This document shows, in pieces, positions 7,590-15,985 of a stretch of DNA of 64,000 bases. The stretch comes from Pseudohaliea sp964438205 (GTDB lineage Bacteria > Pseudomonadota > Gammaproteobacteria > Pseudomonadales > Halieaceae). The notes under the pieces are model-generated. The model ran no database searches. It saw nothing but the letters and a program-made list of their open reading frames with translations, and had not been told where the DNA came from. Both the position numbers and the translations under genes were made by a program. Positions within the stretch are counted from its first letter, which is position 1. Every line of letters starts with the position of its first letter. The stretch lies in the NCBI GenBank assembly GCA_964438205.1, contig CAYTJQ010000004.1:1-64000 (forward strand), written 5' to 3'.

Positions 7590-8799
7590 GCACGTCTTCG
7601 ATGTCACCATCGTCGGCGCCGGCATTGCCGGTTCCGCCCTCGCCGCGGCGCTGAGCGGCCACGGCCTGTCCATCGCGCTGGTGGAGGCGCGGCCGCTGCC
7701 CGCAGGGCGGAGCGAGCCGGCCCCGGGGCTCGACGGCTTCGACGCCCGGGTCAGCGCCCTGACGCCGCGGTCCCAGGCCTTTCTCGAGCGCCTCGGCGCC
7801 TGGGCGGCCGTGACCGCGGTGCGCGCCTGTCCCTACCGGCACATGACGGTCTGGGACGCGGAGGGCACCGGTGCCATCGAGTTCGACGTGGACGAGGTCG
7901 GCGCGCCGGCCCTCGGCACCATCGTCGAGAACCGGGTGCTGGTGGAGGCGCTGGTGGAGCGTTTCCGCGGCGCCGCGGACGTCACCGTCCGCGCGCCCGA
8001 GAGCGTGGAGCGGGTGGTCCGCGAGGGCAGCCAGGTCGTCCTGGCGCTGGCCGGTGGCGACACGCTGCGCTCGAAGCTCGTGGTGGCGGCGGACGGGGCG
8101 CTCTCGCCCCTGCGCGAGGCGTTGGGGTTCCGCACCCGGGAGTGGGATTACGGCCACCGCGCTATCGTCGCCACGGTGCAGCTCGAGCGGTCGCACGCTG
8201 CGACGGCCTGGCAGCGCTTCCTGCCCACGGGGCCGCTGGCGCTGCTGCCGCTCCCCGACGGCGGGGACGGCAGCCATCGCTGTTCCATCGTCTGGTCCAT
8301 CGAGGAGGCGCCGGCGGAGGAGCTCCTTGCACTCGACGATGCCGGTTTCTGCGCGGCGCTCGCCGCGGCTTCCGAGCACCGGCTCGGGGCCGTGCTGGCC
8401 AGCACGCGGCGTCTGGCCTTTCCCCTGCGGCAGCGCCACGCGGTGGATTACATCGCCCCGGGGGTCGCCCTCGTCGCCGACGCGGCGCACACCATTCACC
8501 CCCTCGCCGGCCAGGGCATCAACCTGGGCCTCGCGGACGTGGAGGTGCTGGCCGCGGAGGTGCTGCGCGCCGCGGAGCGCGGCCTCGACCCGGGTCGCCT
8601 CGATGTCCTCCGGCGCTACCAGCGGGAACGCAAGGGCGACAACCTGCTGATGATGGCCGCCATGGAGGGCTTCAAGCGGCTGTTCGGCGCCCGGGCCCTG
8701 CCGGTGCGCTGGCTGCGCAACAGCGGCCTGCGCCTGGTCGACGGCGCGGTGCCGCTGAAGCGGGAATTGATCCGCCAGGCCATGGGCGTGGCGCGCTGA
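7582..8799 (+). CDS. ubiI: UbiI/VisC-like FAD-dependent ubiquinone hydroxylase
   Basis: A 405-residue paralogue of the upstream UbiH with the same three FAD motifs: VTIVGAGIAGSALAAAL, VVAADGALSPLR and DAAHTIHPLAGQGINLGLAD. In gammaproteobacteria the second gene of this pair (UbiI/VisC/UbiF type) performs another ring hydroxylation, usually C5, of ubiquinone synthesis. GTG start at 7582 inside the end of ubiH. Which ring position it hydroxylates cannot be read from sequence. Confidence 0.88.
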   Translation: MAEHVFDVTIVGAGIAGSALAAALSGHGLSIALVEARPLPAGRSEPAPGLDGFDARVSALTPRSQAFLERLGAWAAVTAVRACPYRHMTVWDAEGTGAIEFDVDEVGAPALGTIVENRVLVEALVERFRGAADVTVRAPESVERVVREGSQVVLALAGGDTLRSKLVVAADGALSPLREALGFRTREWDYGHRAIVATVQLERSHAATAWQRFLPTGPLALLPLPDGGDGSHRCSIVWSIEEAPAEELLALDDAGFCAALAAASEHRLGAVLASTRRLAFPLRQRHAVDYIAPGVALVADAAHTIHPLAGQGINLGLADVEVLAAEVLRAAERGLDPGRLDVLRRYQRERKGDNLLMMAAMEGFKRLFGARALPVRWLRNSGLRLVDGAVPLKRELIRQAMGVAR

Positions 8800-8803
8800 G
8801 CGC

Positions 8804-8833
8804 TTGTGCCCCTTTCCGGGGCGCCGCTACAAT
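8804..8833 (+). promoter_or_regulatory. Sigma70-type promoter of gcvH
   Basis: TTGTGC (8804-8809), an 18-bp spacer and TACAAT (8828-8833) predict a start near 8840, 25 nt before the gcvH ATG. It lies in the short gap after ubiI, so gcvH appears to have its own transcription. Confidence 0.6.
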
Positions 8834-8864
8834 CGCCTCCCAGCGACAGGATCGAGGATCAGCG

Positions 8865-9257
8865 ATGAGCCAGGCACCCGGGGAACTGAAGTACGCGAAG
8901 AGCCACGAGTGGGCGCGCCTCGAGGGGGACGGCACGGTCACGGTCGGCATCAGTGACCACGCCCAGGATGCCCTTGGCGATGTCGTCTTTGTCGAGCTAC
9001 CGGAGGAAGGCGCCGAGCTGGCCGCCGGCGACGAAGCCGGTGTGGTCGAGTCCGTGAAGGCCGCCTCCGATATCTATGCTCCCGTCGGCGGCACCGTGAT
9101 CGCGGTCAACGGGGAGCTCGAGGAAACGCCGGAAACGGTCAACAGCGATCCCTACAACGAGGGCTGGTTCTTCAGGCTCAGGCCCGCGGACAGCGGTGAA
9201 TTGGCGCAGCTGCTGGACGCCGAGGCGTATCGGCAGCACTGCAGCGAGGACGATTGA
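8865..9257 (+). CDS. gcvH: Glycine cleavage system H protein
   Basis: A 130-residue lipoyl carrier protein that shuttles the aminomethyl group between the P and T proteins of glycine cleavage. The lipoylation lysine is in GVVESVKAASDIYAPVGG; the N-terminal KSHEWARLEGDGTVTVGIS and C-terminal NEGWFFRL blocks are family hallmarks. No gcvT or gcvP is adjacent, so this copy is either a detached part of the system or a stand-alone lipoyl donor. Confidence 0.95.
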   Translation: MSQAPGELKYAKSHEWARLEGDGTVTVGISDHAQDALGDVVFVELPEEGAELAAGDEAGVVESVKAASDIYAPVGGTVIAVNGELEETPETVNSDPYNEGWFFRLRPADSGELAQLLDAEAYRQHCSEDD

Positions 9258-9269
9258 CGGGAGCGACCG

Positions 9270-9929
9270 CTAGCCGCGCAGGCTGATGACCTGCCAGCCC
9301 GAGGCGGCGGCCCGGGCGGCGAGTTCCGGGTCCGGGTCCACGGCCACCGGGTAAGCTACGCGCTTGAGCAGCGGCAGGTCGTTGTGCGAGTCGCTGTAGA
9401 AGGTGGCCCCGGCCAGGGTTTCGCCGGGCCGCTCCTCGAGCCAGGCGCGCAGCCGGTCCACCTTGCCCTCCCGGTAGCTCGGTACGCCCAGGGGTTCCCC
9501 CGTATACACGCCGTCCACCACTTCCACGGCACAGCCGATCAGGTGCGCCACGCCGAGGGCGTCGACGATCGGCCGCGTCACCACCTCGTTGGTGGCGGTG
9601 ATCACCAGCAGCGTATCGCCGCCCGCGCGGTGGCCCCGGATCAGGGCCTGCGCCGCGGGCAGCATGATCGGCTCGATGCAGTCGGCGAGGAAGCGGCGCT
9701 GCCAGTCCGCCACTTCCGCGACCGTGCGGCCGCGCAGGGGCGCCAGGGCGAAGGCGAGGTAGGCGTGGATATCCAGCGTGCCGGCGCGGTAGTCGGCGTA
9801 AAACTGCGCGTTGCGGGCGGCGAAGCTGTCGGCATCGACGATGCCCTCGCGGCACAGCCACTCGCCCCACAGGTGGTCGCTGTCGCCGGCGATGAGGGTG
9901 TTGTCGAGGTCGAAGATCGCGAGTGCCAT
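9270..9929 (-). CDS. HAD superfamily subfamily IB hydrolase (SerB-like phosphatase)
   Basis: A 219-residue phosphatase of the HAD-IB group. The nucleophile motif IFDLDNTLIAGDSD is at the N-terminus, motif II threonine in LLVITATNE, and motif III/IV as YSDSHNDLPLL, with a helical cap between. Such proteins (CicA/phosphoserine-phosphatase-like) often sit next to rppH and ptsP. The substrate is unknown. The ATG at 9929 is chosen because it places the DxD motif at the normal distance; upstream frame is not conserved-looking. Convergent with gcvH, 12 bp apart. Confidence 0.88.
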   Translation of the reverse strand: MALAIFDLDNTLIAGDSDHLWGEWLCREGIVDADSFAARNAQFYADYRAGTLDIHAYLAFALAPLRGRTVAEVADWQRRFLADCIEPIMLPAAQALIRGHRAGGDTLLVITATNEVVTRPIVDALGVAHLIGCAVEVVDGVYTGEPLGVPSYREGKVDRLRAWLEERPGETLAGATFYSDSHNDLPLLKRVAYPVAVDPDPELAARAAASGWQVISLRG

Positions 9930-10060
9930 GGGGGATGCCGCCTGCCTCGGGGACCGCTCGGGAAGGGGCGCCAGCTTAGCGGCAGCCGGGCCGGGGGACA
10001 ATTTCTCAGCCCGGGTAAAGTGTGGAACAATGGCCGGTCCGCCAGCAGGGCAGCAGGGGC

Positions 10061-10573
10061 ATGATCGACGCACAGGGATTCCGGCCGAATGTCGGTATCG
10101 TGATCGCCAACGATCACGGCCAGCTCCTGTGGGCCCGGCGTGTCGGCGGCCGCGACGCCTGGCAGTTTCCCCAGGGTGGCATCAACCTCGGCGAGAAACC
10201 GGAGCAGGCGCTGTACCGGGAACTCGAGGAAGAGGTCGGCCTCGGCCCGGAGTCCGTGGAGATCATGGCCTGTACCCGCGGCTGGCTCCGCTACCGCCTG
10301 CCGAAGCGTTTCATCCGCAAAGGGCAGGACCCGGTCTGCATCGGCCAGAAGCAGAAGTGGTACCTGCTGCGGCTGGCCGCCGACGAGAGCGCCATCCGCC
10401 TCGACCACAATGCCAGGCCCGAGTTCGATCACTGGCAGTGGGTGAGCTACTGGTACCCGCTGGGCCAGGTGGTGTACTTCAAGCGCGACGTCTACCGCCG
10501 CGCCCTGCGCGAACTTGCGCCCACCCTTGGCGAGCGGCTGCCGCTGGACGGGGAGCTGCGTGCCGATGCTTGA
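10061..10573 (+). CDS. rppH: RNA pyrophosphohydrolase
   Basis: A 170-residue Nudix enzyme that removes pyrophosphate from 5'-triphosphate mRNA, starting RNase E-dependent decay. The Nudix box GX5EX7REUXEEXGU is complete (GINLGEKPEQALYRELEEEV). N-terminal FRPNVGIVIANDHGQLLWARR and W-rich C-terminal DHWQWVSYWYPL are typical of RppH. The ATG at 10061 follows gcagggg. It overlaps ptsP by 8 bp, the usual gammaproteobacterial rppH-ptsP pairing. Confidence 0.95.
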   Translation: MIDAQGFRPNVGIVIANDHGQLLWARRVGGRDAWQFPQGGINLGEKPEQALYRELEEEVGLGPESVEIMACTRGWLRYRLPKRFIRKGQDPVCIGQKQKWYLLRLAADESAIRLDHNARPEFDHWQWVSYWYPLGQVVYFKRDVYRRALRELAPTLGERLPLDGELRADA

Positions 10574-12827
10574 AGTCCTTCGCGGCATCGTCCAGGAGGT
10601 CAACGCTGCCGAGAGCCTCGACGACGCCCTCGGGATCATCGTCAGCCGCGTGCGCGCCGCTCTCGGCACCGAGGTCTGCAGCGTCTACATGCGGGACCGC
10701 GGCGGTGAGCGCTACGTGTTTCGCGCCACGGAGGGCCTGAACCCGGCCCTGGTCGGCGGCGTGAGCCTGGGCCTCGGCGAGGGTCTCGTCGGGCTGGTCG
10801 CCGAACGCGAGGAGCCGGTCAACCTCGACAGCGCCGAGACGCACCCGAATTTCCGTTTCCTGCCGGACATCGGCGAGGAGCCCTTCCACTCCTTCCTGGG
10901 CGTCCCGATCATCCACCAGCGCACGGTGCTGGGTGTGCTGGTGGTGCAGCAGAAGGCCCGGCGGCGCTTTGACGAGAGCGAGGAGGCCTTCCTGGTGACG
11001 ATGTCGGCGCAGCTCGCCGGCGCGATCGCCCACGCGCAGGTCACCGGCGATGTGCCGCATGCCGCTGCGCCCGGCCTGTCCACCAAGATCAGCGGGGTGC
11101 CCGGCGCCCCGGGCATCGCCATCGGCGCCGTCCGCGTGGTGTCGCCGGTCGCTGACCTGTACACGGTGCCGCGGCGGGCCGCCGGGGACCGGCGCGCCGA
11201 GCTGCGCGCCTTCAAGCGCGCCCTGGACCAGGTACGCCAGGACGTGCGGGCGGTGGCCGACAACCTCCGCGACGAGCTCTCGTCGGAGGATCACGCTCTC
11301 TTCGACGTCTACCTCGGCATCCTCGACGACTCCACCATCGGCGGCGAGGTGGCGGCGCGCATCAAGGCCGGCGAGTGGGCGCAGGGCGCCCTCAGCCAGG
11401 TCATGATCGAGCACATCCGCCACTTCGAGCGCATGGAGCACAGCTATCTCCGGGAGCGCGCGGTGGACGTCAAGGACCTGGGTACGCGAGTCCTTGCTTA
11501 CCTGCAGGCAGAGGGCCGGGAAGAGGCCGAGTACCCCGAGCAGACGGTGCTGGTGAGCGAGGAGCTGACCGCGTCGATGCTCGGGGAAATCCCCCGCAAG
11601 CGGCTAGCGGGGCTCGTTTCCGTGCGCGGGTCCGGTAACTCCCACGTCGCCATCCTCGCCCGCGCCATGGGTGTGCCCACGGTCATGGGGGCGGTGGACC
11701 TTCCCTACACGCGCCTGCGCGACATGCCGGCCATCGTCGACGGCTACAGCGGCGTGGTGCACCTGAACCCGTCCGAGGAACTGGTCGAGCGCTACCAGGG
11801 CCTCGCCGAGCAGGACGTCGCGCTCAACCGGGACCTCGAGGCGCTGCGCGACGAGCCCTGCGAGACCCTCGACGGTCACCGCCTGGCGCTCTGGGTGAAC
11901 ACGGGGCTCATGGCCGACGTCTCCCGCTCCCTGGAGCGGGGCGCCGAGGGCGTGGGGCTTTACCGCACCGAGGTGCCCTTCCTGCTCGGCGAGCGGTTCC
12001 CCAGCGAGGAGGAGCAGCGGCGCATCTACCGCGACCAGCTCGAGGCCTTCGCGCCGAAGCCGGTCACCATGCGTACCCTGGACGTGGGCGGCGACAAGGC
12101 CCTGCCCTACTTCCCGATCGAGGAGGAGAATCCCTTCCTCGGCTGGCGCGGTATCCGCGTGACCCTGGACCACCCGGAAATCCTGCTCGCCCAGGTGCGC
12201 GCGATGCTCAAGGCCAATGCGGGCCTCGGCAACCTGCGCATCATGCTGCCCATGGTGACCAACGTGGCCGAGCTCGACGAGGCCCTCGGACTGATCCGCC
12301 GCAGCCAGCAGGAGGTCGAGCAGGAGGGCCTCGCCTCGCCGATGCCGCCGGTGGGGGTGATGGTGGAAGTGCCGGCGGCGGTCTACCAGGCCGCGGCGTT
12401 CGCCCGGCGCGTCGACTTTCTCTCCGTTGGCAGCAACGACCTGACCCAGTACCTGCTCGCCGTGGACCGCAACAATCCCCGCGTCTCGGACCTCTACCAT
12501 GCGCTGCACCCGGCGGTGCTGGCCGCGCTGGAGGCGGTGGTTCACGGTGGCCATGGCGAGGGCAAGCAGGTCAGCATCTGCGGCGAGCTCGCCGGCGACC
12601 CGGCGGCGGCGCTGCTGCTCCTGGGCATGGGTTTCGATGTGCTGTCCATGAACGCCACCAGCCTGCCGCGGGTCAAGAAGGCCCTGCGCAGCGTGACGCG
12701 GGCCGAGGCCGAGGCGCTGGTGGGCGAGGTGCGCGGCCTGGAAAACAGCGCGCAGGTCCGGCATCGCCTCGAGCGCCTGCTCAATGACCGCGGCCTCGGC
12801 CAGTTCGTTCCCCCGCCCCTGGAGTAG
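10566..12827 (+). CDS. ptsP: Phosphoenolpyruvate-protein phosphotransferase PtsP (EI-Ntr)
   Basis: A 753-residue enzyme I of the nitrogen-type phosphotransferase system, passing phosphate from PEP to NPr. Domains: GAF sensor (about 18-160), enzyme-I N-terminal domain, phosphohistidine domain with the active His in GNSHVAILARAMGVPTVMG, and a C-terminal PEP-binding TIM barrel with GVMVEVPAAVY, SVGSNDLTQYLLAVDRNN and the catalytic Cys in SICGELAGD. The GAF domain separates it from sugar PtsI. Start ATG 10566 inside rppH; lgt follows 4 nt after the stop. Confidence 0.95.
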   Translation: MLEVLRGIVQEVNAAESLDDALGIIVSRVRAALGTEVCSVYMRDRGGERYVFRATEGLNPALVGGVSLGLGEGLVGLVAEREEPVNLDSAETHPNFRFLPDIGEEPFHSFLGVPIIHQRTVLGVLVVQQKARRRFDESEEAFLVTMSAQLAGAIAHAQVTGDVPHAAAPGLSTKISGVPGAPGIAIGAVRVVSPVADLYTVPRRAAGDRRAELRAFKRALDQVRQDVRAVADNLRDELSSEDHALFDVYLGILDDSTIGGEVAARIKAGEWAQGALSQVMIEHIRHFERMEHSYLRERAVDVKDLGTRVLAYLQAEGREEAEYPEQTVLVSEELTASMLGEIPRKRLAGLVSVRGSGNSHVAILARAMGVPTVMGAVDLPYTRLRDMPAIVDGYSGVVHLNPSEELVERYQGLAEQDVALNRDLEALRDEPCETLDGHRLALWVNTGLMADVSRSLERGAEGVGLYRTEVPFLLGERFPSEEEQRRIYRDQLEAFAPKPVTMRTLDVGGDKALPYFPIEEENPFLGWRGIRVTLDHPEILLAQVRAMLKANAGLGNLRIMLPMVTNVAELDEALGLIRRSQQEVEQEGLASPMPPVGVMVEVPAAVYQAAAFARRVDFLSVGSNDLTQYLLAVDRNNPRVSDLYHALHPAVLAALEAVVHGGHGEGKQVSICGELAGDPAAALLLLGMGFDVLSMNATSLPRVKKALRSVTRAEAEALVGEVRGLENSAQVRHRLERLLNDRGLGQFVPPPLE

Positions 12828-12831
12828 TGTC

Positions 12832-13638
12832 GTGTTGAGCTATCCCGAGATCGACCCGGTAGCGATCGCCATCGGCCCGGTGAAGATCCACTGGTACGGC
12901 CTCGCCTACCTCGCCGGCCTGGGCTTCGCCTGGTGGCTGGCGCTGCGCCGCAGCCGCGCGCCGGGCGCGCCGCTCAACCGGCGCCAGGTCGATGACCTCA
13001 TCTTCTTCGGCGCCCTGGGGGTCGTTCTCGGCGGTCGCGTCGGCTACGCGCTGTTCTACGGTGGCGAGCGCCTTGCGGAGGACCCGACCTGGCTCCTTCG
13101 CGTCTGGGAGGGCGGCATGGCCTTCCACGGCGGTTTCCTGGGCGTGGTCCTCGCGAGCTGGTTGCTCGCCCGCCGGGACGGTATTCCCTTCGGCCGCCTG
13201 CTCGACTTCGTGGCGCCGCTGGCACCGCTGGGGCTCGCCCTCGGGCGCCTCGGCAACTTCATCGGCCAGGAGCTCTGGGGCCGGCCTACGGACGTGCCCT
13301 GGGCCATGGTGTTCCCGAACGACCCCCTGCAGCTCGCCCGGCACCCCTCGCAGCTCTACCAGTTCGCCCTCGAGGGCATGCTGCTGTTCGCGGTGCTGCT
13401 CTGGTTCACGCGCCGACCGCGGCCGACCTGGGCCGCCTCGGGCGTGTTCGCGCTCGGCTACGGCCTCCTGCGCAGCTTTGCCGAGTTCTTCCGCGAGCCG
13501 GACCCGCACCTCGGTTTCCAGGCCTTCGGCTGGGTCACCCGCGGCCAGCTGCTCAGCCTGCCGCTGATCGCCCTGGGGCTTTTCCTGCTCTGGCTGGCCT
13601 ACGGCCGCGGCCGCGCGGCGGAGGGTGCGACCCGATGA
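12832..13638 (+). CDS. lgt: Phosphatidylglycerol-prolipoprotein diacylglyceryl transferase
   Basis: A 268-residue inner-membrane enzyme that adds diacylglycerol to the lipobox cysteine of prolipoproteins. About seven hydrophobic segments; family signatures IHWYGLAYL, AFHGGFLGVVL and GRLGNFIGQELWGRPT, plus HPSQLYQFALEG. GTG start at 12832, just after ptsP. It overlaps thyA by 4 bp (ATGA), giving a tight ptsP-lgt-thyA-folA chain. Confidence 0.95.
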   Translation: MLSYPEIDPVAIAIGPVKIHWYGLAYLAGLGFAWWLALRRSRAPGAPLNRRQVDDLIFFGALGVVLGGRVGYALFYGGERLAEDPTWLLRVWEGGMAFHGGFLGVVLASWLLARRDGIPFGRLLDFVAPLAPLGLALGRLGNFIGQELWGRPTDVPWAMVFPNDPLQLARHPSQLYQFALEGMLLFAVLLWFTRRPRPTWAASGVFALGYGLLRSFAEFFREPDPHLGFQAFGWVTRGQLLSLPLIALGLFLLWLAYGRGRAAEGATR

Positions 13639-14465
13639 AACCCTATCTCGACCTGCTCCGCGACATCCTCGACAACGGTGTCGAAAAGGGCGACCGCACC
13701 GGCACCGGGACCCTGTCCGTGTTCGGGCGCCAGTACCGGCACGACCTCGCCGACGGCTTCCCGCTGCTGACCACGAAGAAGCTGCACTTCCGCAGCATTG
13801 CCAATGAGCTCCTGTGGTTCCTTCGCGGCGACACCAACACCCGCTGGCTGAACGACAACGGCGTCAGCATCTGGGACGAGTGGGCGACGGAGGACGGTGA
13901 CCTCGGGCCCATCTACGGGGCCCAGTGGACCGCCTGGCCGACGGAGCACGGGCCGGTGAACCAGGTCGACTACGTGGTCGCCACGCTGCGCCGCAACCCG
14001 GACAGCCGCCGCATCCTTTTTCACGGCTGGAACGTGGGCTACCTGCCGGACGAGGCCATGAGCCCCCAGGACAACGTGCGTGCGGGCAGGATGGCGCTGC
14101 CGCCCTGCCACCTGCTGTACCAGTTCTACGTCGCCGGCGGGCGCCTGTCGTCGCAGCTGTACATCCGCTCTTCGGACAGCTTCCTCGGCCTGCCCTACAA
14201 CACGGCCAGCCTCGCGCTGCTCACGCACATGCTGGCGCAGCAGTGCGGCCTCGAGCCCGGGGAGATCATCGTCACCACCGGGGATTCGCATATCTACCTG
14301 AACCACCTGGAGCAGGTGAAGACGCAGCTCGCCCGGGAACCGCGGCCCCTGCCGACGCTGCATCTAGCGCGGCGCCCGCCGACGATCTACGACTACCGTT
14401 TCGAGGACTTCGAGCTGCGCGGCTACGACCCGCACCCGCACATCCCGGCGCCGGTAGCCGTCTGA
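13635..14465 (+). CDS. thyA: Thymidylate synthase
   Basis: A 276-residue ThyA enzyme methylating dUMP to dTMP with 5,10-methylenetetrahydrofolate. The catalytic cysteine lies in MALPPCHLLYQFYV; dUMP/folate-binding blocks include DRTGTGTLSVFG, LRSIANELLWFLRGDTNT-like sequence, RSSDSFLGLPYN and TTGDSHIYLNHLEQ. Somewhat longer than E. coli (264) owing to an insert before the PPCH motif, as in several other proteobacteria. Shares one base with folA (TGATG), so the enzyme pair of the folate cycle is co-expressed. Confidence 0.95.
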   Translation: MKPYLDLLRDILDNGVEKGDRTGTGTLSVFGRQYRHDLADGFPLLTTKKLHFRSIANELLWFLRGDTNTRWLNDNGVSIWDEWATEDGDLGPIYGAQWTAWPTEHGPVNQVDYVVATLRRNPDSRRILFHGWNVGYLPDEAMSPQDNVRAGRMALPPCHLLYQFYVAGGRLSSQLYIRSSDSFLGLPYNTASLALLTHMLAQQCGLEPGEIIVTTGDSHIYLNHLEQVKTQLAREPRPLPTLHLARRPPTIYDYRFEDFELRGYDPHPHIPAPVAV

Positions 14466-15010
14466 TGGCGCGCCTCGCGATGATCGTCGCCGCGGCAGAG
14501 AACGACGTGATCGGCCGGGACAACGCCCTGCCCTGGCGGCTGCCGGAGGACTTGCGCTATTTCCGCCGGGTCACCCTGGGCAAGCCCGTCATCATGGGCC
14601 GGCGCACCTTCGAGAGCATCGGCCGCGCGCTCCCGGGGCGCTGCAATATCGTGGTCACCGCCAACCCCGCCTTCGAGGCCGAGGGCGTTCGCGTGGTCCA
14701 CGGGCTCGACGAGGCCCTGGCCGTGGCCGCCGCCGTCGCCGAGATCGACGGCGCGGAAGAACTCATGCTCATCGGCGGCGCCCGGCTCTATGCGCTGGGG
14801 CTGCCGCGGGTCGAGCGGATCTATCTCACCCGTGTCCACGGCGACATCCCCGGTGACGCCGTCCTGCCGCCCGTGGACTGGGCGCGATTCCGGGAGGTTG
14901 CCCGGGAAGAGCACGCGGCCTGCGGTGACAACCCCTGGGATTACAGCTTCCTGGTCTATGACCGGGTGGACGGCGGGGCAGGCGTTACGGAGGAGGGCGC
15001 ATATGTGTAG
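14465..15010 (+). CDS. folA: Dihydrofolate reductase
   Basis: A 181-residue NADPH-dependent reductase regenerating tetrahydrofolate after ThyA. Visible motifs: ENDVIGRDNALPWRLPEDL (with the catalytic acidic residue in LPEDLRYF), KPVIMGRRTFESIGRALPGR and ELMLIGGARLYALGLP. The C-terminal tail (GVTEEGAYV) is a few residues longer than in E. coli (159 aa total). It ends the housekeeping block. Confidence 0.94.
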   Translation: MARLAMIVAAAENDVIGRDNALPWRLPEDLRYFRRVTLGKPVIMGRRTFESIGRALPGRCNIVVTANPAFEAEGVRVVHGLDEALAVAAAVAEIDGAEELMLIGGARLYALGLPRVERIYLTRVHGDIPGDAVLPPVDWARFREVAREEHAACGDNPWDYSFLVYDRVDGGAGVTEEGAYV

Positions 15011-15066
15011 AAAGGTAACACTAGCGTTCACGCTGCAGTCCGCGGGCCGCTCGTTTTTGAAGAGGT

Positions 15067-15095
15067 TTGAAATCCCCGGGCGTATCTGCTTAGAT
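15067..15095 (+). promoter_or_regulatory. Sigma70-type promoter of the TonB2-like operon
   Basis: TTGAAA (15067-15072), a 17-bp spacer and TTAGAT (15090-15095). The predicted start is near 15102, leaving a ~100-nt leader before the DUF3450 gene ATG at 15203. No iron-box (Fur) palindrome stands out in the promoter. Confidence 0.65.
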
Positions 15096-15202
15096 TCGTT
15101 GCTCTATTAGAGAAGACGCTGTCTGTTACTGCCGAAGGCGCAACCGGGTCTCCCCCCCATCAGCTCTGAAAATTTTTGTTGGCTATAGGAAGCACTATTC
15201 CC

Positions 15203-15985
15203 ATGAATACCTATCGACTGAAGAATGTGCTGCTGCCGCTGCTGACCGCTTCCGCCCTGCTGGGTGGAGCCGTCGCCGCGCAGTCGGCGACGCTGGAAGA
15301 GGTCCTCGACGTCAGCGAGGAAAAGAACGAAGCAGCCCGCCAGTCGCAGGCGAAGATCGACCGCCTTGCGGAAGAGACCCGGGACCTGCTCGAAGACTAC
15401 AAGGCGGTCAACAAGCAGATCGACGGCCTCAAGGTCTATAACGACCGGCTGCGCCGGCAGATCTCCAACCAGGAGAAGCGCATCGCCGACATCGAGACTT
15501 CCATCGACGAGGTGCAGATCACCCAGCGGCAGATGCCCGCCCTCGTGGTCCGCATGATCGACGGCCTCGAGCAGTTCGTCGAGATGGACGTTCCCTTCAA
15601 CCTCGACGAGCGCCAGCGGCGCATCGAGTTCCTCCGCGACAATGTCGACCGCTCCGACCTGACCGTCGCCGAGAAGTTCCGCCAGGTCCTCGAGGCCTAC
15701 AACATCGAGCTGCAGTACGGCCGCGGCTTCGAGACCTACAGCGATACCATCGAGCTGAACGGCGTCACCCGCGATGTCGACTTCCTGCGCATCGGTCGCA
15801 TCGCACTCGTCTACCAGACCACCGACGGCTCGGAAGCCGGCGTCTGGAACAATGAAACCCGCGCCTGGGACCCGCTCCCGGCCGGTGACTACGGCAATGC
15901 CATCCGCAAGGGCGTTCGCATCGCCAAGAAGCAGGCTGCCATCGAACTCCTCAATATGCCCGTCGCTGCACCGGAGGCTGAATAA
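15203..15985 (+). CDS. DUF3450 periplasmic protein of a TonB2-like operon
   Basis: A 260-residue exported protein: signal peptide with a leucine/alanine-rich core ending near AAQS, then a long coiled coil (about residues 35-110, E/K/R/L heptads), then a compact domain with LRIGRIALVYQTTDGSEAGVWN. This is the DUF3450 pattern. In Vibrio, a gene of this family heads the ttpC-exbB2-exbD2-tonB2 operon. Its role is inferred to be periplasmic support of energy transduction; the mechanism is unknown. Start ATG 15203 after atagga; an upstream TTG is rejected. Confidence 0.88.
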   Translation: MNTYRLKNVLLPLLTASALLGGAVAAQSATLEEVLDVSEEKNEAARQSQAKIDRLAEETRDLLEDYKAVNKQIDGLKVYNDRLRRQISNQEKRIADIETSIDEVQITQRQMPALVVRMIDGLEQFVEMDVPFNLDERQRRIEFLRDNVDRSDLTVAEKFRQVLEAYNIELQYGRGFETYSDTIELNGVTRDVDFLRIGRIALVYQTTDGSEAGVWNNETRAWDPLPAGDYGNAIRKGVRIAKKQAAIELLNMPVAAPEAE

